From Hungateiclostridiaceae bacterium UBA3934 (lineage in GTDB: Bacteria > Bacillota > Clostridia > Acetivibrionales > DTU013): a stretch of 12,858 bases of DNA. The notes below the pieces were generated by a model. That model saw nothing but the letters and a program-made list of their open reading frames with translations, was not told the origin of the DNA and searched no databases. The DNA lies in assembly GCA_002385815.1 (NCBI GenBank), contig DGEE01000019.1:1-12858 (forward strand). The letters are read 5' to 3'. This document shows positions 5,413 to 11,952 of the stretch, in pieces. The translations under genes and the position numbers were made by a program. Each line of letters opens with the position of its first letter. The stretch's first letter is position 1.

Positions 5413-6657
5413 TCAGCTACTCACCAAAAAGCTGCATCTGTCGAGTATGCCCCGCATGTATGCAATGAGCACACCGTAGTTGGTCATTGGTACATGCTGT
5501 TCCTGTGCACTCTTTCGTCTGTATCCCATCTCCCTTTCGTTGAGCATGCAGCCTCCGCAATGTACGACCAGCCTGACTCCTGAAAGATTATCAGGAAACG
5601 CCGTTCCGGAGGTGAATCTGAAATCGAAACGCTTGCCTGTGAATTCCGTTATCCAGCGGGGCAGTTTTACAGTCCCGATGTCTTCGCATTGCCTGTGGTG
5701 GGTGCATCCTTCTGAAATAAGTATGGTATCGCCTTCCTCAAGATCATTCAGCGCTTTTGCACCACTGACCGCTGATTCCAGTCCTCCCCTGTACCTGGCA
5801 AAAAGAATGGAAAACGAGGTAAGCGGTATACCTTCGGGTACGATCGATGACACTTTGTCAAAGACCTGACTGTCGGTTATTACAAGATCCGGCTTTTTGC
5901 CAAGCCCGGCCAGTGTCTCCTGCAGCTCCGTATCCTTTACAACGATGGCTGCAGCCCCGGTATCCAGTATATCCCGAATCGTCTGCTGCTGCGGCAGGAT
6001 AAGTCTCCCCTTCGGAGCCGCATCATCTATGGGGACCACCAGCACCACAAAATCATGAGGTCTTATAATATCGCCGACCAGCCTGCGCTTCGGCTCCTGT
6101 CTGACTGCCAGGGCCGTTATCATTTCTCTCAGTTCATCTATATTCCGGCCTGTTCTGGCACTGACATGTATTTCCCGACATTTCGCCTGATCCCTGTCTG
6201 CCTTGCCTTCCAGGCCGTTCTGTCCGGTACCGGTATCCGATACCGCATCCTCTCTGTATCCCACCAGGTCGGTCTTGTTCCAGACGATCAGATAATCTAT
6301 GCCCCTTTCTTTGAAAAGACCTATAAGCTCTTCATCATGCCGAGTGATGCCAACAGCCGAGTCGACGACCAATACGGCCAGATCTGTCCTGTTCAGTACC
6401 TGGCGGGTTTTTCTGACCCGCAGTTCGCCCAGCGTACCGTCATCATCAAAACCCGGAGTGTCTATAATAACGACGGGACCAGCCGGTGGCAGCTCCATTG
6501 CTTTGAATACCGGGTCAGTGGTGGTTCCCTTCACATCCGAAACCACCGAAAGCTCCTGCCCGGTCACAGCATTCACTATACTCGATTTTCCGGAATTACG
6601 CCTTCCGAAAAAACCTATATGGATACGCTCCGATGATGGCGCAGCATTCAGACTCAT
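5413..6657 (-). CDS. hydF: [FeFe]-hydrogenase H-cluster maturation GTPase HydF
   Basis: HydF is the scaffold and GTPase on which the 2Fe subcluster is carried before transfer to apo-hydrogenase. The 414-residue protein has an Era-like GTPase domain: P-loop GRRNSGKS (18-25), TTTD (45-48), DTPG (66-69), NKTD (127-130) and SA in HVSARTG. The C-terminal cluster domain has CTHHRQC from Cys318 and CGGC at 367-370, so Cys318, Cys367 and Cys370 are the expected 4Fe-4S ligands. I place the start at ATG 6657 (MSLNAAPSSERIHIGFFGRRN), 7 bases after GGGAGG (6665-6670); the in-frame ATG at 6663 lies only one base from that site. A stretch of about 25 polar residues after NKTD (TGTGQNGLEGKADRDQ) looks like a loop insertion. 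It is last in the TM1266-hydE-hydG-hydF cluster. Confidence 0.96.
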   Translation of the reverse strand: MSLNAAPSSERIHIGFFGRRNSGKSSIVNAVTGQELSVVSDVKGTTTDPVFKAMELPPAGPVVIIDTPGFDDDGTLGELRVRKTRQVLNRTDLAVLVVDSAVGITRHDEELIGLFKERGIDYLIVWNKTDLVGYREDAVSDTGTGQNGLEGKADRDQAKCREIHVSARTGRNIDELREMITALAVRQEPKRRLVGDIIRPHDFVVLVVPIDDAAPKGRLILPQQQTIRDILDTGAAAIVVKDTELQETLAGLGKKPDLVITDSQVFDKVSSIVPEGIPLTSFSILFARYRGGLESAVSGAKALNDLEEGDTILISEGCTHHRQCEDIGTVKLPRWITEFTGKRFDFRFTSGTAFPDNLSGVRLVVHCGGCMLNEREMGYRRKSAQEQHVPMTNYGVLIAYMRGILDRCSFLVSS

Positions 6658-6663
6658 ATACAT

Positions 6664-6855
6664 ACCTCCCTGCCTTTTGCTTCTTCTGCCAGTTCTCTGT
6701 TTTCCAACACTGCAGGTGAAATCTTTCAGTTTGCCATCGGACCTGCCAGTTGCAACTAACCTGCCGATCGCACCGGACAGCTGACCCGACCCATCCGGGG
6801 AAATACTGATCGATGCAGGCTCTTCAGGCTCCGGTCGCCACCTGTCATGCAGCCG
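6664..6855. other. hydG-hydF intergenic region, weakly repetitive
   Basis: No gene is seen in these 192 bases. Several weakly related segments begin with CTGCC (for example 6687, 6742, 6761), spaced irregularly at about 18-20 bases or multiples, which suggests a decayed array like those elsewhere in the window. The hydF ribosome binding site GGGAGG lies at 6665-6670. No terminator or clear promoter was found, so read-through from hydG to hydF is the simplest view. Confidence 0.35.
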
Positions 6856-8274
6856 TCAGAATCTGAAGTCCCGACTCCCCTTCCGGATACTGTCAATATT
6901 TTTTATGGCGATTTCCCTGACCTTCTCATTGGGGATATTGTTCAATTCCTTTTTAATGAGCATCTCACCGACTGCCCTGGTTTCTGCAGAAGCATAATCC
7001 TCAAGATATTCCATCAGCGTCATCAGTGCGTTGGGATGGCAACAATTCAGTATCTGGCCACTTTTGCACAGGCTCATGAACCTGTCGCCGGTCCTGCCCT
7101 CCCTGTAACAGGCTGTGCAAAAGCTCGGGATATAGCCCAACTCGATAAGCCATCTGACTACCTCATCCAGTGTCCTTCTGTCACTTACGTCAAACTGCTC
7201 AGAATTCTGATCTTCCTCCTCCGGCTCACAATAGCCTCCAACACTGGTCCTTGAGGCGCCGCTGATTTGTGAGACTCCCAGGTGCAGCAGGCGCTCCCTG
7301 CACTCCTTGCTCTCTCTGGTCGATACGATAATACCGGTATACGGTACCGATATGCGTATGCATGCCACTATTTTTGCAAAAGTGTCATCATCGATCCCGT
7401 TGTCGAACTTCGACGGGTCAATGCCTTCTGCAGGCTTGATCCTCGGAACGCTGATGGTATGAGGCCCAACGCCGTATACCGCTTCCAGGTGCTCTGCATG
7501 CATCAGCAGCGCTGCGAACTCATAGCGATACAATTCAAGCCCGAACAGCACGCCAAGGCCCACATCGTCGATCCCCGCCTGCATAGCCCTGTCCATGGCC
7601 TCTGTATGAAATGCATAATCGTGCTTGGGTCCTGTCGGATGGAGCCGTTCGTAGCTCTCCTTATGGTAGGTCTCCTGGAACAGGATATACGTGCCTATCC
7701 CGGCATCCTTCAGTTTTCTGTAATCCTCGACAGTAGTTGCAGCGATGTTGACATTCACCCGCCGTATGGCTCCGTTTTTGTGCTTAATGCTGTATATGGT
7801 GTCAATGCTCTCCAAAATATACTCTATCGGGTTGTTTACAGGATCCTCTCCTGCTTCTATGGCAAGCCTTTTGTGCCCCATATCCTGAAGCGCTGTGACT
7901 TCCCTGCGGATCTCCTCCTGGGTCATCTTCTTTCTTGTGATGTTCTTATTTTTATAGTGGTATGGACAGTAGACACATCCGTTGACACAGTAGTTTGACA
8001 GATACAGTGGTGCAAAAAGCACAATCCTGTTGCCGTAAAAGTCCTTCTTGATCTGTTCGGCAAGTGCATATATCTCCTGATTCCTGTCCTCCAGCTCGCA
8101 GTCGAGCAGAACTGCTGCTTCTCTGTGTGACAATCCTCTGCGCTGCCTTGCCTTTTGTATTATACTGTCGATGAGCTCGGCATTTCGCCTGTTCTCTGAC
8201 GCATATTCAAGCGTGTCGAGAACCTCCTGATGTGAAATGAATTCTGAAGCCTTCAATGATTTTGGATCGTACAT
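6856..8274 (-). CDS. hydG: [FeFe]-hydrogenase H-cluster radical SAM maturase HydG (tyrosine lyase)
   Basis: HydG cleaves tyrosine with S-adenosylmethionine and supplies the CO and CN ligands of the H-cluster as an Fe-(CO)2CN synthon. The 472-residue protein has the radical SAM motif CVNGCVYC (Cys96, 100, 103; CX3CX2C) inside NYCVNGCVYCPYHYKN. The C-terminal cluster motif CX2CX22C is present at Cys386, 389 and 412. Further typical segments are AIEAGEDP, YILFQETYHKESYERLHP, DDVGLGVLFGLELYRYEF and HTISVPRI. The length is normal and the C-terminus (GSRDFRF) is family-like. The start has an AAAGGGGA-type site six bases upstream (8281-8284 on the complement). It lies 271 bases behind hydE and 198 ahead of hydF. 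Confidence 0.97.
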   Translation of the reverse strand: MYDPKSLKASEFISHQEVLDTLEYASENRRNAELIDSIIQKARQRRGLSHREAAVLLDCELEDRNQEIYALAEQIKKDFYGNRIVLFAPLYLSNYCVNGCVYCPYHYKNKNITRKKMTQEEIRREVTALQDMGHKRLAIEAGEDPVNNPIEYILESIDTIYSIKHKNGAIRRVNVNIAATTVEDYRKLKDAGIGTYILFQETYHKESYERLHPTGPKHDYAFHTEAMDRAMQAGIDDVGLGVLFGLELYRYEFAALLMHAEHLEAVYGVGPHTISVPRIKPAEGIDPSKFDNGIDDDTFAKIVACIRISVPYTGIIVSTRESKECRERLLHLGVSQISGASRTSVGGYCEPEEEDQNSEQFDVSDRRTLDEVVRWLIELGYIPSFCTACYREGRTGDRFMSLCKSGQILNCCHPNALMTLMEYLEDYASAETRAVGEMLIKKELNNIPNEKVREIAIKNIDSIRKGSRDFRF

Positions 8275-8351
8275 GATAATCCCCTTTCTTTTTCGGGTCA
8301 GAAGCCCTTCAGGTTTCCGGCGCTTTCTTTCCCTTCAGTATCGGGATCCGG

Positions 8352-8370
8352 ACCGGCCGCTCCAGCCGGT
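8352..8370. other. GC-rich stem-loop ahead of hydG
   Basis: ACCGGC (8352-8357) and GCCGGT (8365-8370) form a 6-bp GC-rich stem with a 7-base loop, about 80 bases ahead of the hydG start on the transcribed strand. No U-run follows. In a polycistronic mRNA it could mark a processing or stability site between hydE and hydG. Confidence 0.35.
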
Positions 8371-8403
8371 ACTTCAAAGGATCTCTCCATATTCACCACG
8401 GAT

Positions 8404-8602
8404 ATACGGCTGTGCCGCTTCCGGTGTATATAAGCCTGCTGTTTCCGGAGTTATATGTCGTGCTATCTCCGGTAGTATTGGGCTGACCGCTCGCAGGTGG
8501 CTATGCTTGCTGGTGATGCAGCCCTGTGATCTTCATTGGACACTGCTATGCTGTGCTGGTGGTGTAAGCCCTATGATCTCCCCTGGACACTGCTATGCGG
8601 CA
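8404..8602. repeat. 24-bp/47-bp tandem array running into the 3' end of hydE
   Basis: About four 24-25 bp units start at 8404, 8428, 8452 and 8477; the first three share a TTCCGG/CTCCGG core and the fourth is weaker. To their right, 8521-8555 repeats at 8568-8602 (offset 47, about twice 24) with 28 of 35 bases the same, including the 14-base identity TGGACACTGCTATG. A further partial copy of GCTATGCT...TGCTGGTG is near 8500 and 8544. The 8568-8602 copy codes for the C-terminus of HydE, and the 8521-8555 copy carries the stop codon and lies mostly outside the gene. Confidence 0.65.
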
Positions 8603-9601
8603 GCCGATGCTTTCGATCCTTTTTTCAAGGCAGTGCCGGCATTCAGCAGCCTCATCCCCTGTGCAGATCTTGTTGTCATAGAGCATGTATTTCTGCCTGA
8701 CACTGGTCGGCGACAGGTTCGGCATCACAACATTGGCACCTGCCAGGATACCCAGTTCACGGCCCTGCGGGTCTATAGTCCCCAATGCGGTGGTCGCAGG
8801 CAGCAGTACAGTCGGGAGCATCAGGCGGATGACAGCAAGCAGATACAGTGTCAGTTCCAGTGTCCCTGCCTCCATACCGGCAAAAGGTGTCGCATGATGA
8901 GGAATGAATGGTCCTATGCCGACCATGTGGGGCTCGAGTTCCTTGATGAACAGCAGATCTTCAACGATATGGTCCACGGTCTGGAATGGCGATCCGACCA
9001 TGAATCCGCATCCGACCTGGAACCCGATTTGTTTCAACTCATACAGGCATTTTTTTCTGTTTCTCAGGGACATCCTGTCAGGATGCAGTCTGGCAAAATG
9101 AGCTTCATCAGCAGTTTCATGGCGCAGCAGATAGCGGTCCGCACCGGCATCGTAAAAAGCCTTGTATTCCTCATAGCTCCTCTCCCCGATCGACAGCGTA
9201 ACAGCACAGTCCGGGAATTCTTCTTTAATGGAACGTATTATTGCGGTCATCTTTTCAACGGTATAATAACCGTCTTCGCCGCCCTGCAGCACGAATGTCC
9301 TGAAGCCGAGGTCATATCCCGTACGGCAGCATTCAAGTATCTGACTTTCAGTCAGACGATAACGCTGCGCACTGCTGTTGCTTTTCCGGATACCGCAATA
9401 TAAACAGTCGTTCCTGCAGTAGTTGGTGAACTCTATAAGGCCGCGGATATACACATCATGACCATAGTTCCTGACACGGGCCTCTCTGGCCTTTTCAGAC
9501 AGATATCCGTACAGTTCGTCATTGCGGTTGCTCAGCAGCGCCCTGAATTCATCCGGCAGAAGCCTGCCCGTATGGTAGAGTTTATCGATTAGTTGCTTCA
9601 T
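8546..9601 (-). CDS. hydE: [FeFe]-hydrogenase H-cluster radical SAM maturase HydE
   Basis: HydE is a radical SAM enzyme acting on the HydG product on the way to the 2Fe subcluster. The 351-residue protein has CRNDCLYC (Cys62, 66, 69) in the setting IEFTNYCRNDCLYCGIRKSN, then FRTFVLQGGEDGYYT, SIGERSYEEYKAFYDAGADRYLLRHETAD, GCGFMVGSP, HMVGIGPFIPHHATPF and LPATTALGT. A second set Cys313, Cys321, Cys324 has the spacing of the accessory cluster of the Thermotoga enzyme. The start is ATG 9601, with GAGGT (complement of 9608-9612) six bases before it; the frame is open to an ATG at 9727, but that extension overlaps the upstream gene and is unlike HydE. The last residues (HRAYTTSTA) are encoded by repeat-array DNA, so the tail is probably not conserved. 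Confidence 0.96.
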   Translation of the reverse strand: MKQLIDKLYHTGRLLPDEFRALLSNRNDELYGYLSEKAREARVRNYGHDVYIRGLIEFTNYCRNDCLYCGIRKSNSSAQRYRLTESQILECCRTGYDLGFRTFVLQGGEDGYYTVEKMTAIIRSIKEEFPDCAVTLSIGERSYEEYKAFYDAGADRYLLRHETADEAHFARLHPDRMSLRNRKKCLYELKQIGFQVGCGFMVGSPFQTVDHIVEDLLFIKELEPHMVGIGPFIPHHATPFAGMEAGTLELTLYLLAVIRLMLPTVLLPATTALGTIDPQGRELGILAGANVVMPNLSPTSVRQKYMLYDNKICTGDEAAECRHCLEKRIESIGCRIAVSRGDHRAYTTSTA

Positions 9602-9707
9602 TTGCTGACCTCGTTTCCTGATCCATTTTCTATGAATTGTCCAATCATCTGCTATTTCAAAAGGCAAAACTCTTGTCATCTGTTGTCCAAAAATGAATAT
9701 AAACTGG
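9602..9707. other. Gap between the TM1266-type gene and hydE
   Basis: These 106 bases carry no gene. On the transcribed strand, CAGATGA/CAGACGA appears three times (the first at the end of the upstream gene) and TTGGACAA twice, hinting at a very degenerate repeat. The hydE ribosome binding site is at 9608-9612. No terminator or promoter is convincing. Confidence 0.3.
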
Positions 9708-9974
9708 TTACTCGTCTGCTGTTCCAAAAGACAGCTTCGAATAGGCGGTCTTCGCGCTTATGCCCGGCAACCTTCCTATCTTCCCGGACATGGCACTTAT
9801 AACATCATTGGGAGCATCGACGGCGATACTGATTATGCTGATGCCCTTTTCCCTGTAGGGAAGTCCCATCCTGCCGATGATATAGTCGGCATATTCATGC
9901 AGTATCGCATTGAGCCTGGCCGTCGAACCACGATCCTCGACAATGATGCCGATTATAGCCACTCTGGTTTCCAT
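9708..9974 (-). CDS. TM1266 family [FeFe]-hydrogenase-associated putative regulator
   Basis: The protein has 88 residues from ATG 9974, which follows GGAGG (complement of 9984-9988) by 9 bases; the longer frame starting at 10007 has no such site and lacks family resemblance in its extra 11 residues. METRVAIIGIIVEDRGS, LNAILHEYADYIIGRMGLPYR, ISIISIAVDAPNDVISAMSGKIGRLPGISAKTAYSK match the small ACT/NikR C-domain-like proteins encoded beside hydE-hydG-hydF in Thermotoga and Clostridia. There is no DNA-binding helix visible, so 'regulator' rests on family naming and gene position, not on sequence. It is the first gene of the hyd cluster. Confidence 0.9.
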   Translation of the reverse strand: METRVAIIGIIVEDRGSTARLNAILHEYADYIIGRMGLPYREKGISIISIAVDAPNDVISAMSGKIGRLPGISAKTAYSKLSFGTADE

Positions 9975-10001
9975 GTTCAGATACCTCCGGATAATTTGCT
10001 T

Positions 10002-10055
10002 TGTCACTGCTTCCCTGCGCCTTTGCCCGCTTCCGCAGCCAATGCCGGTGTGACA
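10002..10055. other. Inverted repeat in the leader of the TM1266-hyd cluster
   Basis: TGTCAC (10002-10007) and GTGACA (10050-10055) could close a 54-base stem-loop just ahead of the first gene's ribosome binding site. The arms are only six bases, so this is tentative. No convincing promoter was found between this point and the terminator at 10094-10114. Confidence 0.25.
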
Positions 10056-10093
10056 GATTTCCTTTTATATTCACTGAAAAACCATATATACTG

Positions 10094-10114
10094 AAAAAGC
10101 GCCCCGAAAGGCGC
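10094..10114 (-). terminator. Intrinsic terminator or attenuator ahead of the hyd cluster
   Basis: On the minus strand GCGCC (complement of 10110-10114) and GGCGC (complement of 10099-10103) form a five-pair GC stem with a six-base loop, directly followed by five U (complement of 10094-10098). It lies 120 bases before the TM1266-type gene and 430 bases after the GH27 stop. It could end GH27 transcripts, but a promoter at 10496-10524 lies in between, so an attenuator for the hyd transcript is possible. Confidence 0.6.
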
Positions 10115-10162
10115 GCAATTATACTAAGTATGATGATCACTGTATTATCGCTGTGCCTTTCG
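10105..10162 (-). promoter_or_regulatory. Possible antiterminator pairing
   Basis: CGAAAGGC in the leader RNA (complement of 10155-10162) is an exact 8-base complement of GCCTTTCG (complement of 10105-10112), which forms the terminator's loop and part of its 5' arm. Pairing the two would exclude the terminator stem. This is an inference from complementarity only. Confidence 0.35.
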
Positions 10163-10201
10163 CCTCATGATACATTGGCTCCGGAAAGGATCTTCTTTAC
10201 A

Positions 10202-10229
10202 GGGATTTACCGGATCATTCCGGTATCCC
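10202..10229. other. Strong stem-loop in the hyd leader region
   Basis: GGGAT (10202-10206) with ATCCC (10225-10229), and ACCGG (10209-10213) with CCGGT (10220-10224), form a ten-pair stem with a two-base bulge and six-base loop. The adjacent CCGGGAT (10231-10237) could compete for ATCCCG. It lies between the promoter at 10496-10524 and the terminator at 10094-10114, and could be part of a leader RNA. I do not recognise a known riboswitch. Confidence 0.45.
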
Positions 10230-10323
10230 GCCGGGATCTCCTCACCCAAAACCTCTATTCGGCGTCAGTCGCTGTTTTTATTGTTTATCTGTATGTGCTT
10301 CGTCCGGAGAAATGCTTTAGAAA

Positions 10324-10419
10324 CCTGTATGATCGGGATCCTGTATGATTGAGATTCTGTAAGGCCGGGATTCTGTAAGGCCGGGATCCTGAAAAATCGG
10401 AATCCTGTATGAACGGGAT
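10324..10419. repeat. 16-bp tandem array, six units in exact register
   Basis: Six units of exactly 16 bases start at 10324, 10340, 10356, 10372, 10388 and 10404, with consensus near CCTGTATGATCGGGAT. Units three and four are identical. It lies between the GH27 stop (10542) and the hyd cluster, inside the RNA expected from the leftward promoter. The other parts of 9975-10541 hold no gene that I can support. Confidence 0.8.
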
Positions 10420-10440
10420 TCTTCAGCATGCTTCCGGGCT

Positions 10441-10449
10441 TGCTATAAT
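10441..10449 (+). promoter_or_regulatory. Orphan TGCTATAAT extended -10
   Basis: TGC (10441-10443) and TATAAT (10444-10449) repeat the motif used upstream of guaA, the DUF4416 gene and the QueG-like gene. The region 17 bases upstream (around CTTCAG) is a poor -35. A rightward transcript from here would run antisense into the 3' end of the GH27 gene. Confidence 0.35.
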
Positions 10450-10495
10450 TCTCATGTTATCCCTGATCATGTAATTCTCGGGACTCAGCATAATT

Positions 10496-10528
10496 AGCAT
10501 ACCACATTGTCATCTTTTTGTCAATGTG
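10496..10528 (-). promoter_or_regulatory. Near-consensus promoter with overlapping inverted repeat, likely for the hyd cluster
   Basis: On the minus strand: TTGACA (complement of 10519-10524), a 17-base spacer, TATGCT (complement of 10496-10501). Transcription would start near 10489 and run leftward through the 16-bp array and stem-loop to the terminator at 10094-10114 and the TM1266-hydE-hydG-hydF genes. CACATTG (10503-10509) and CAATGTG (10522-10528) form a perfect 7-base inverted repeat covering the -35 and spacer, a good place for a repressor. The site begins only 13-20 bases after the GH27 stop. Confidence 0.65.
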
Positions 10529-10541
10529 CGCAGGAGTCAGG

Positions 10542-11846
10542 TCAAGCTGTCAAGTCGATCCTGAAAAGCTTCGCCCCATGTGAGGGCACAACAGCCTCAA
10601 GATCTGCATCCCTGCACACTGCGGTGTCGCCGCTCCACAATTCCTCAACTCTGTAACCCATAAATGAATCTATGTCTGCCAGTTCCAATTCCTCAGTACG
10701 GACTGTGATGCTGCGTTCTTCTTCACTCAAATTGAAAACTGCCACATAGATATTCCTGCCATCTGTATCATCAGATATCCACACCGCCTGCTGATCATCT
10801 CTCATGATCTGCCTTGCTCCGCAGGAATGGGACAGGAGTCTGAGCACCCTGCTGTTCGTGATAAGAGACTCAGTCCATTCATCGAGCCTTGTAAGCTCAG
10901 CACCGAGCATCATCGGCGATCTGAACATGCACCACAGAGTCATCATGGTGATCTGTTCATCTCTTGAGAAATTTGTATATCGCTCCTGACCGAACCCTTT
11001 CCCTATATACCCCAGCGGAAGCATATCACAGTCGGGCCAGCATCCCGGCGCGACATGATCCTGCCACATTTCGCACCGCTCGAACATGTTCTTCAGTAGC
11101 GGCCAGTTATCCCAGAAATCATCCGTTATCCTCCACATGTTCGCATGCTTCTTATAATGCCAGGCCTGATCGACCAGCGCAGGCCCGGGTGACAAGCTCA
11201 GGACCATCGGCCGCCCACAGCGCTTTATGGCTTTATGGATCATCTCTGTTTCAATCTTAGCCGACGGCATGTCATGTCTGCAGATATCATCGACCTTCAC
11301 AAAATCAACACCCCACCGGGCATAAAGCTCGAACAGCGAATCATAATACTGCTGCGCTCCATCGGCTTTTACATCCAGCCCATACATATCCGGATTCCAG
11401 CGGCAAATAGAATACGGATCAGCTATTTCGCCGGCTGTTGCGGTGGTGCCTTTGATCTTCATATGGTTGTGTGCTGCGATCCTGGGGATGCCCCGCATCA
11501 TATGTATCCCGAACTTAAGACCAAGGCTGTGGACATAATCAGCCAGCGGCCTGAAGCCCTGGCCTCCTGCTGCCGAAGGGAACCTGTCGGGACAGGGAAG
11601 CAGTCTCGAGTACTCATCGATCTCCACCTTCCCGAAAGGTATATACTGATATTTGTCCCGTTTCGATCCGGTATCATATGCATACCACTGGATATCGACC
11701 ACGACATATTCCCATCCGTACTGCTTCAGACGGGCCGCCATCACATCTGCATTCGCCTTTACCCGGTCTTCGGTAACAGTCGTGTCATAATAGTCATAAC
11801 TGTTCCACCCCATCGGCGGTGTAAGCGCATAACTGTTCTTGTTCAT
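10542..11846 (-). CDS. Glycoside hydrolase family 27 protein (alpha-galactosidase family)
   Basis: The protein has 434 residues and no signal peptide, so it probably acts on imported oligosaccharides in the cytoplasm. It opens with the clan GH-D signature LTPPMGWNSYD (8-18). KVDD in WGVDFVKVDDICR gives Asp186 as expected nucleophile, and RITDD gives Asp243 as acid/base (R-x-x-x-D spacing as in family 27). CMFRSPMMLGAEL and the C-terminal beta domain (about 350-434) are also typical. Family 27 includes alpha-galactosidases, alpha-N-acetylgalactosaminidases and beta-L-arabinopyranosidases; the sequence around VDIQWYAYDTGS differs from the classic YxxxDD segment, so the exact substrate is uncertain. 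The start has GGGAGG eight bases upstream (complement of 11855-11860). It follows the GH2 gene by 106 bases, probably in one operon. Confidence 0.9.
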   Translation of the reverse strand: MNKNSYALTPPMGWNSYDYYDTTVTEDRVKANADVMAARLKQYGWEYVVVDIQWYAYDTGSKRDKYQYIPFGKVEIDEYSRLLPCPDRFPSAAGGQGFRPLADYVHSLGLKFGIHMMRGIPRIAAHNHMKIKGTTATAGEIADPYSICRWNPDMYGLDVKADGAQQYYDSLFELYARWGVDFVKVDDICRHDMPSAKIETEMIHKAIKRCGRPMVLSLSPGPALVDQAWHYKKHANMWRITDDFWDNWPLLKNMFERCEMWQDHVAPGCWPDCDMLPLGYIGKGFGQERYTNFSRDEQITMMTLWCMFRSPMMLGAELTRLDEWTESLITNSRVLRLLSHSCGARQIMRDDQQAVWISDDTDGRNIYVAVFNLSEEERSITVRTEELELADIDSFMGYRVEELWSGDTAVCRDADLEAVVPSHGAKLFRIDLTA

Positions 11847-11861
11847 TCAGTTCGCCTCCCA

Positions 11862-11940
11862 AATAAGTGTTGTCACCGGCACATCGATCGTTCATCAACT
11901 CCGGCGGCAAACAAGTGTCGTGGCCGGCACGACACTTGTT
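11862..11940. repeat. 31-bp perfect palindrome and degenerate ~24-bp repeat between the GH2 and GH27 genes
   Basis: AACAAGTGTCGTG (11910-11922) and CACGACACTTGTT (11928-11940) are perfect inverted 13-base arms around GCCGG. A partial direct copy of the left arm and loop lies at 11862-11882 (17 of 21 bases the same, offset 48). CCGGC recurs near 11876, 11901 and 11924, so the region can be read as three degenerate units of about 24 bases. It begins 12 bases after the GH2 stop on the transcribed strand. No U-run follows the hairpin, so it is more likely an operon-internal processing or stability element, or an operator, than a terminator. Confidence 0.65.
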
Positions 11941-11952
11941 GCGTTCCAATAA

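Noticed and set aside
7282..7998. Plus-strand open frame of 238 codons opposite hydG
   Set aside because: Antisense to conserved HydG motifs; no initiation signal and no recognisable content.
8237..9403. Long plus-strand open frame (388 codons) opposite hydG and hydE
   Set aside because: It is antisense to well-recognised hydE and hydG codons, has no ribosome binding site and no family-like sequence.
9602..9727. HydE start at ATG 9727, giving 42 extra residues
   Set aside because: The extension overlaps the end of the TM1266-type gene, is unlike the HydE N-terminus, and ATG 9601 has a well-placed ribosome binding site and a typical start (MKQLIDKLYHTG).
10118..10123. TATAAT on the minus strand directly ahead of the terminator
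   Set aside because: No acceptable -35 at 16-18 bases and no TGN extension; the terminator hairpin would occupy the first bases of the transcript.
10141..10323. Known riboswitch (lysine, c-di-GMP, cobalamin, molybdenum cofactor) in the hyd leader
   Set aside because: None of the conserved core strings of these classes could be placed; only generic hairpins are visible.
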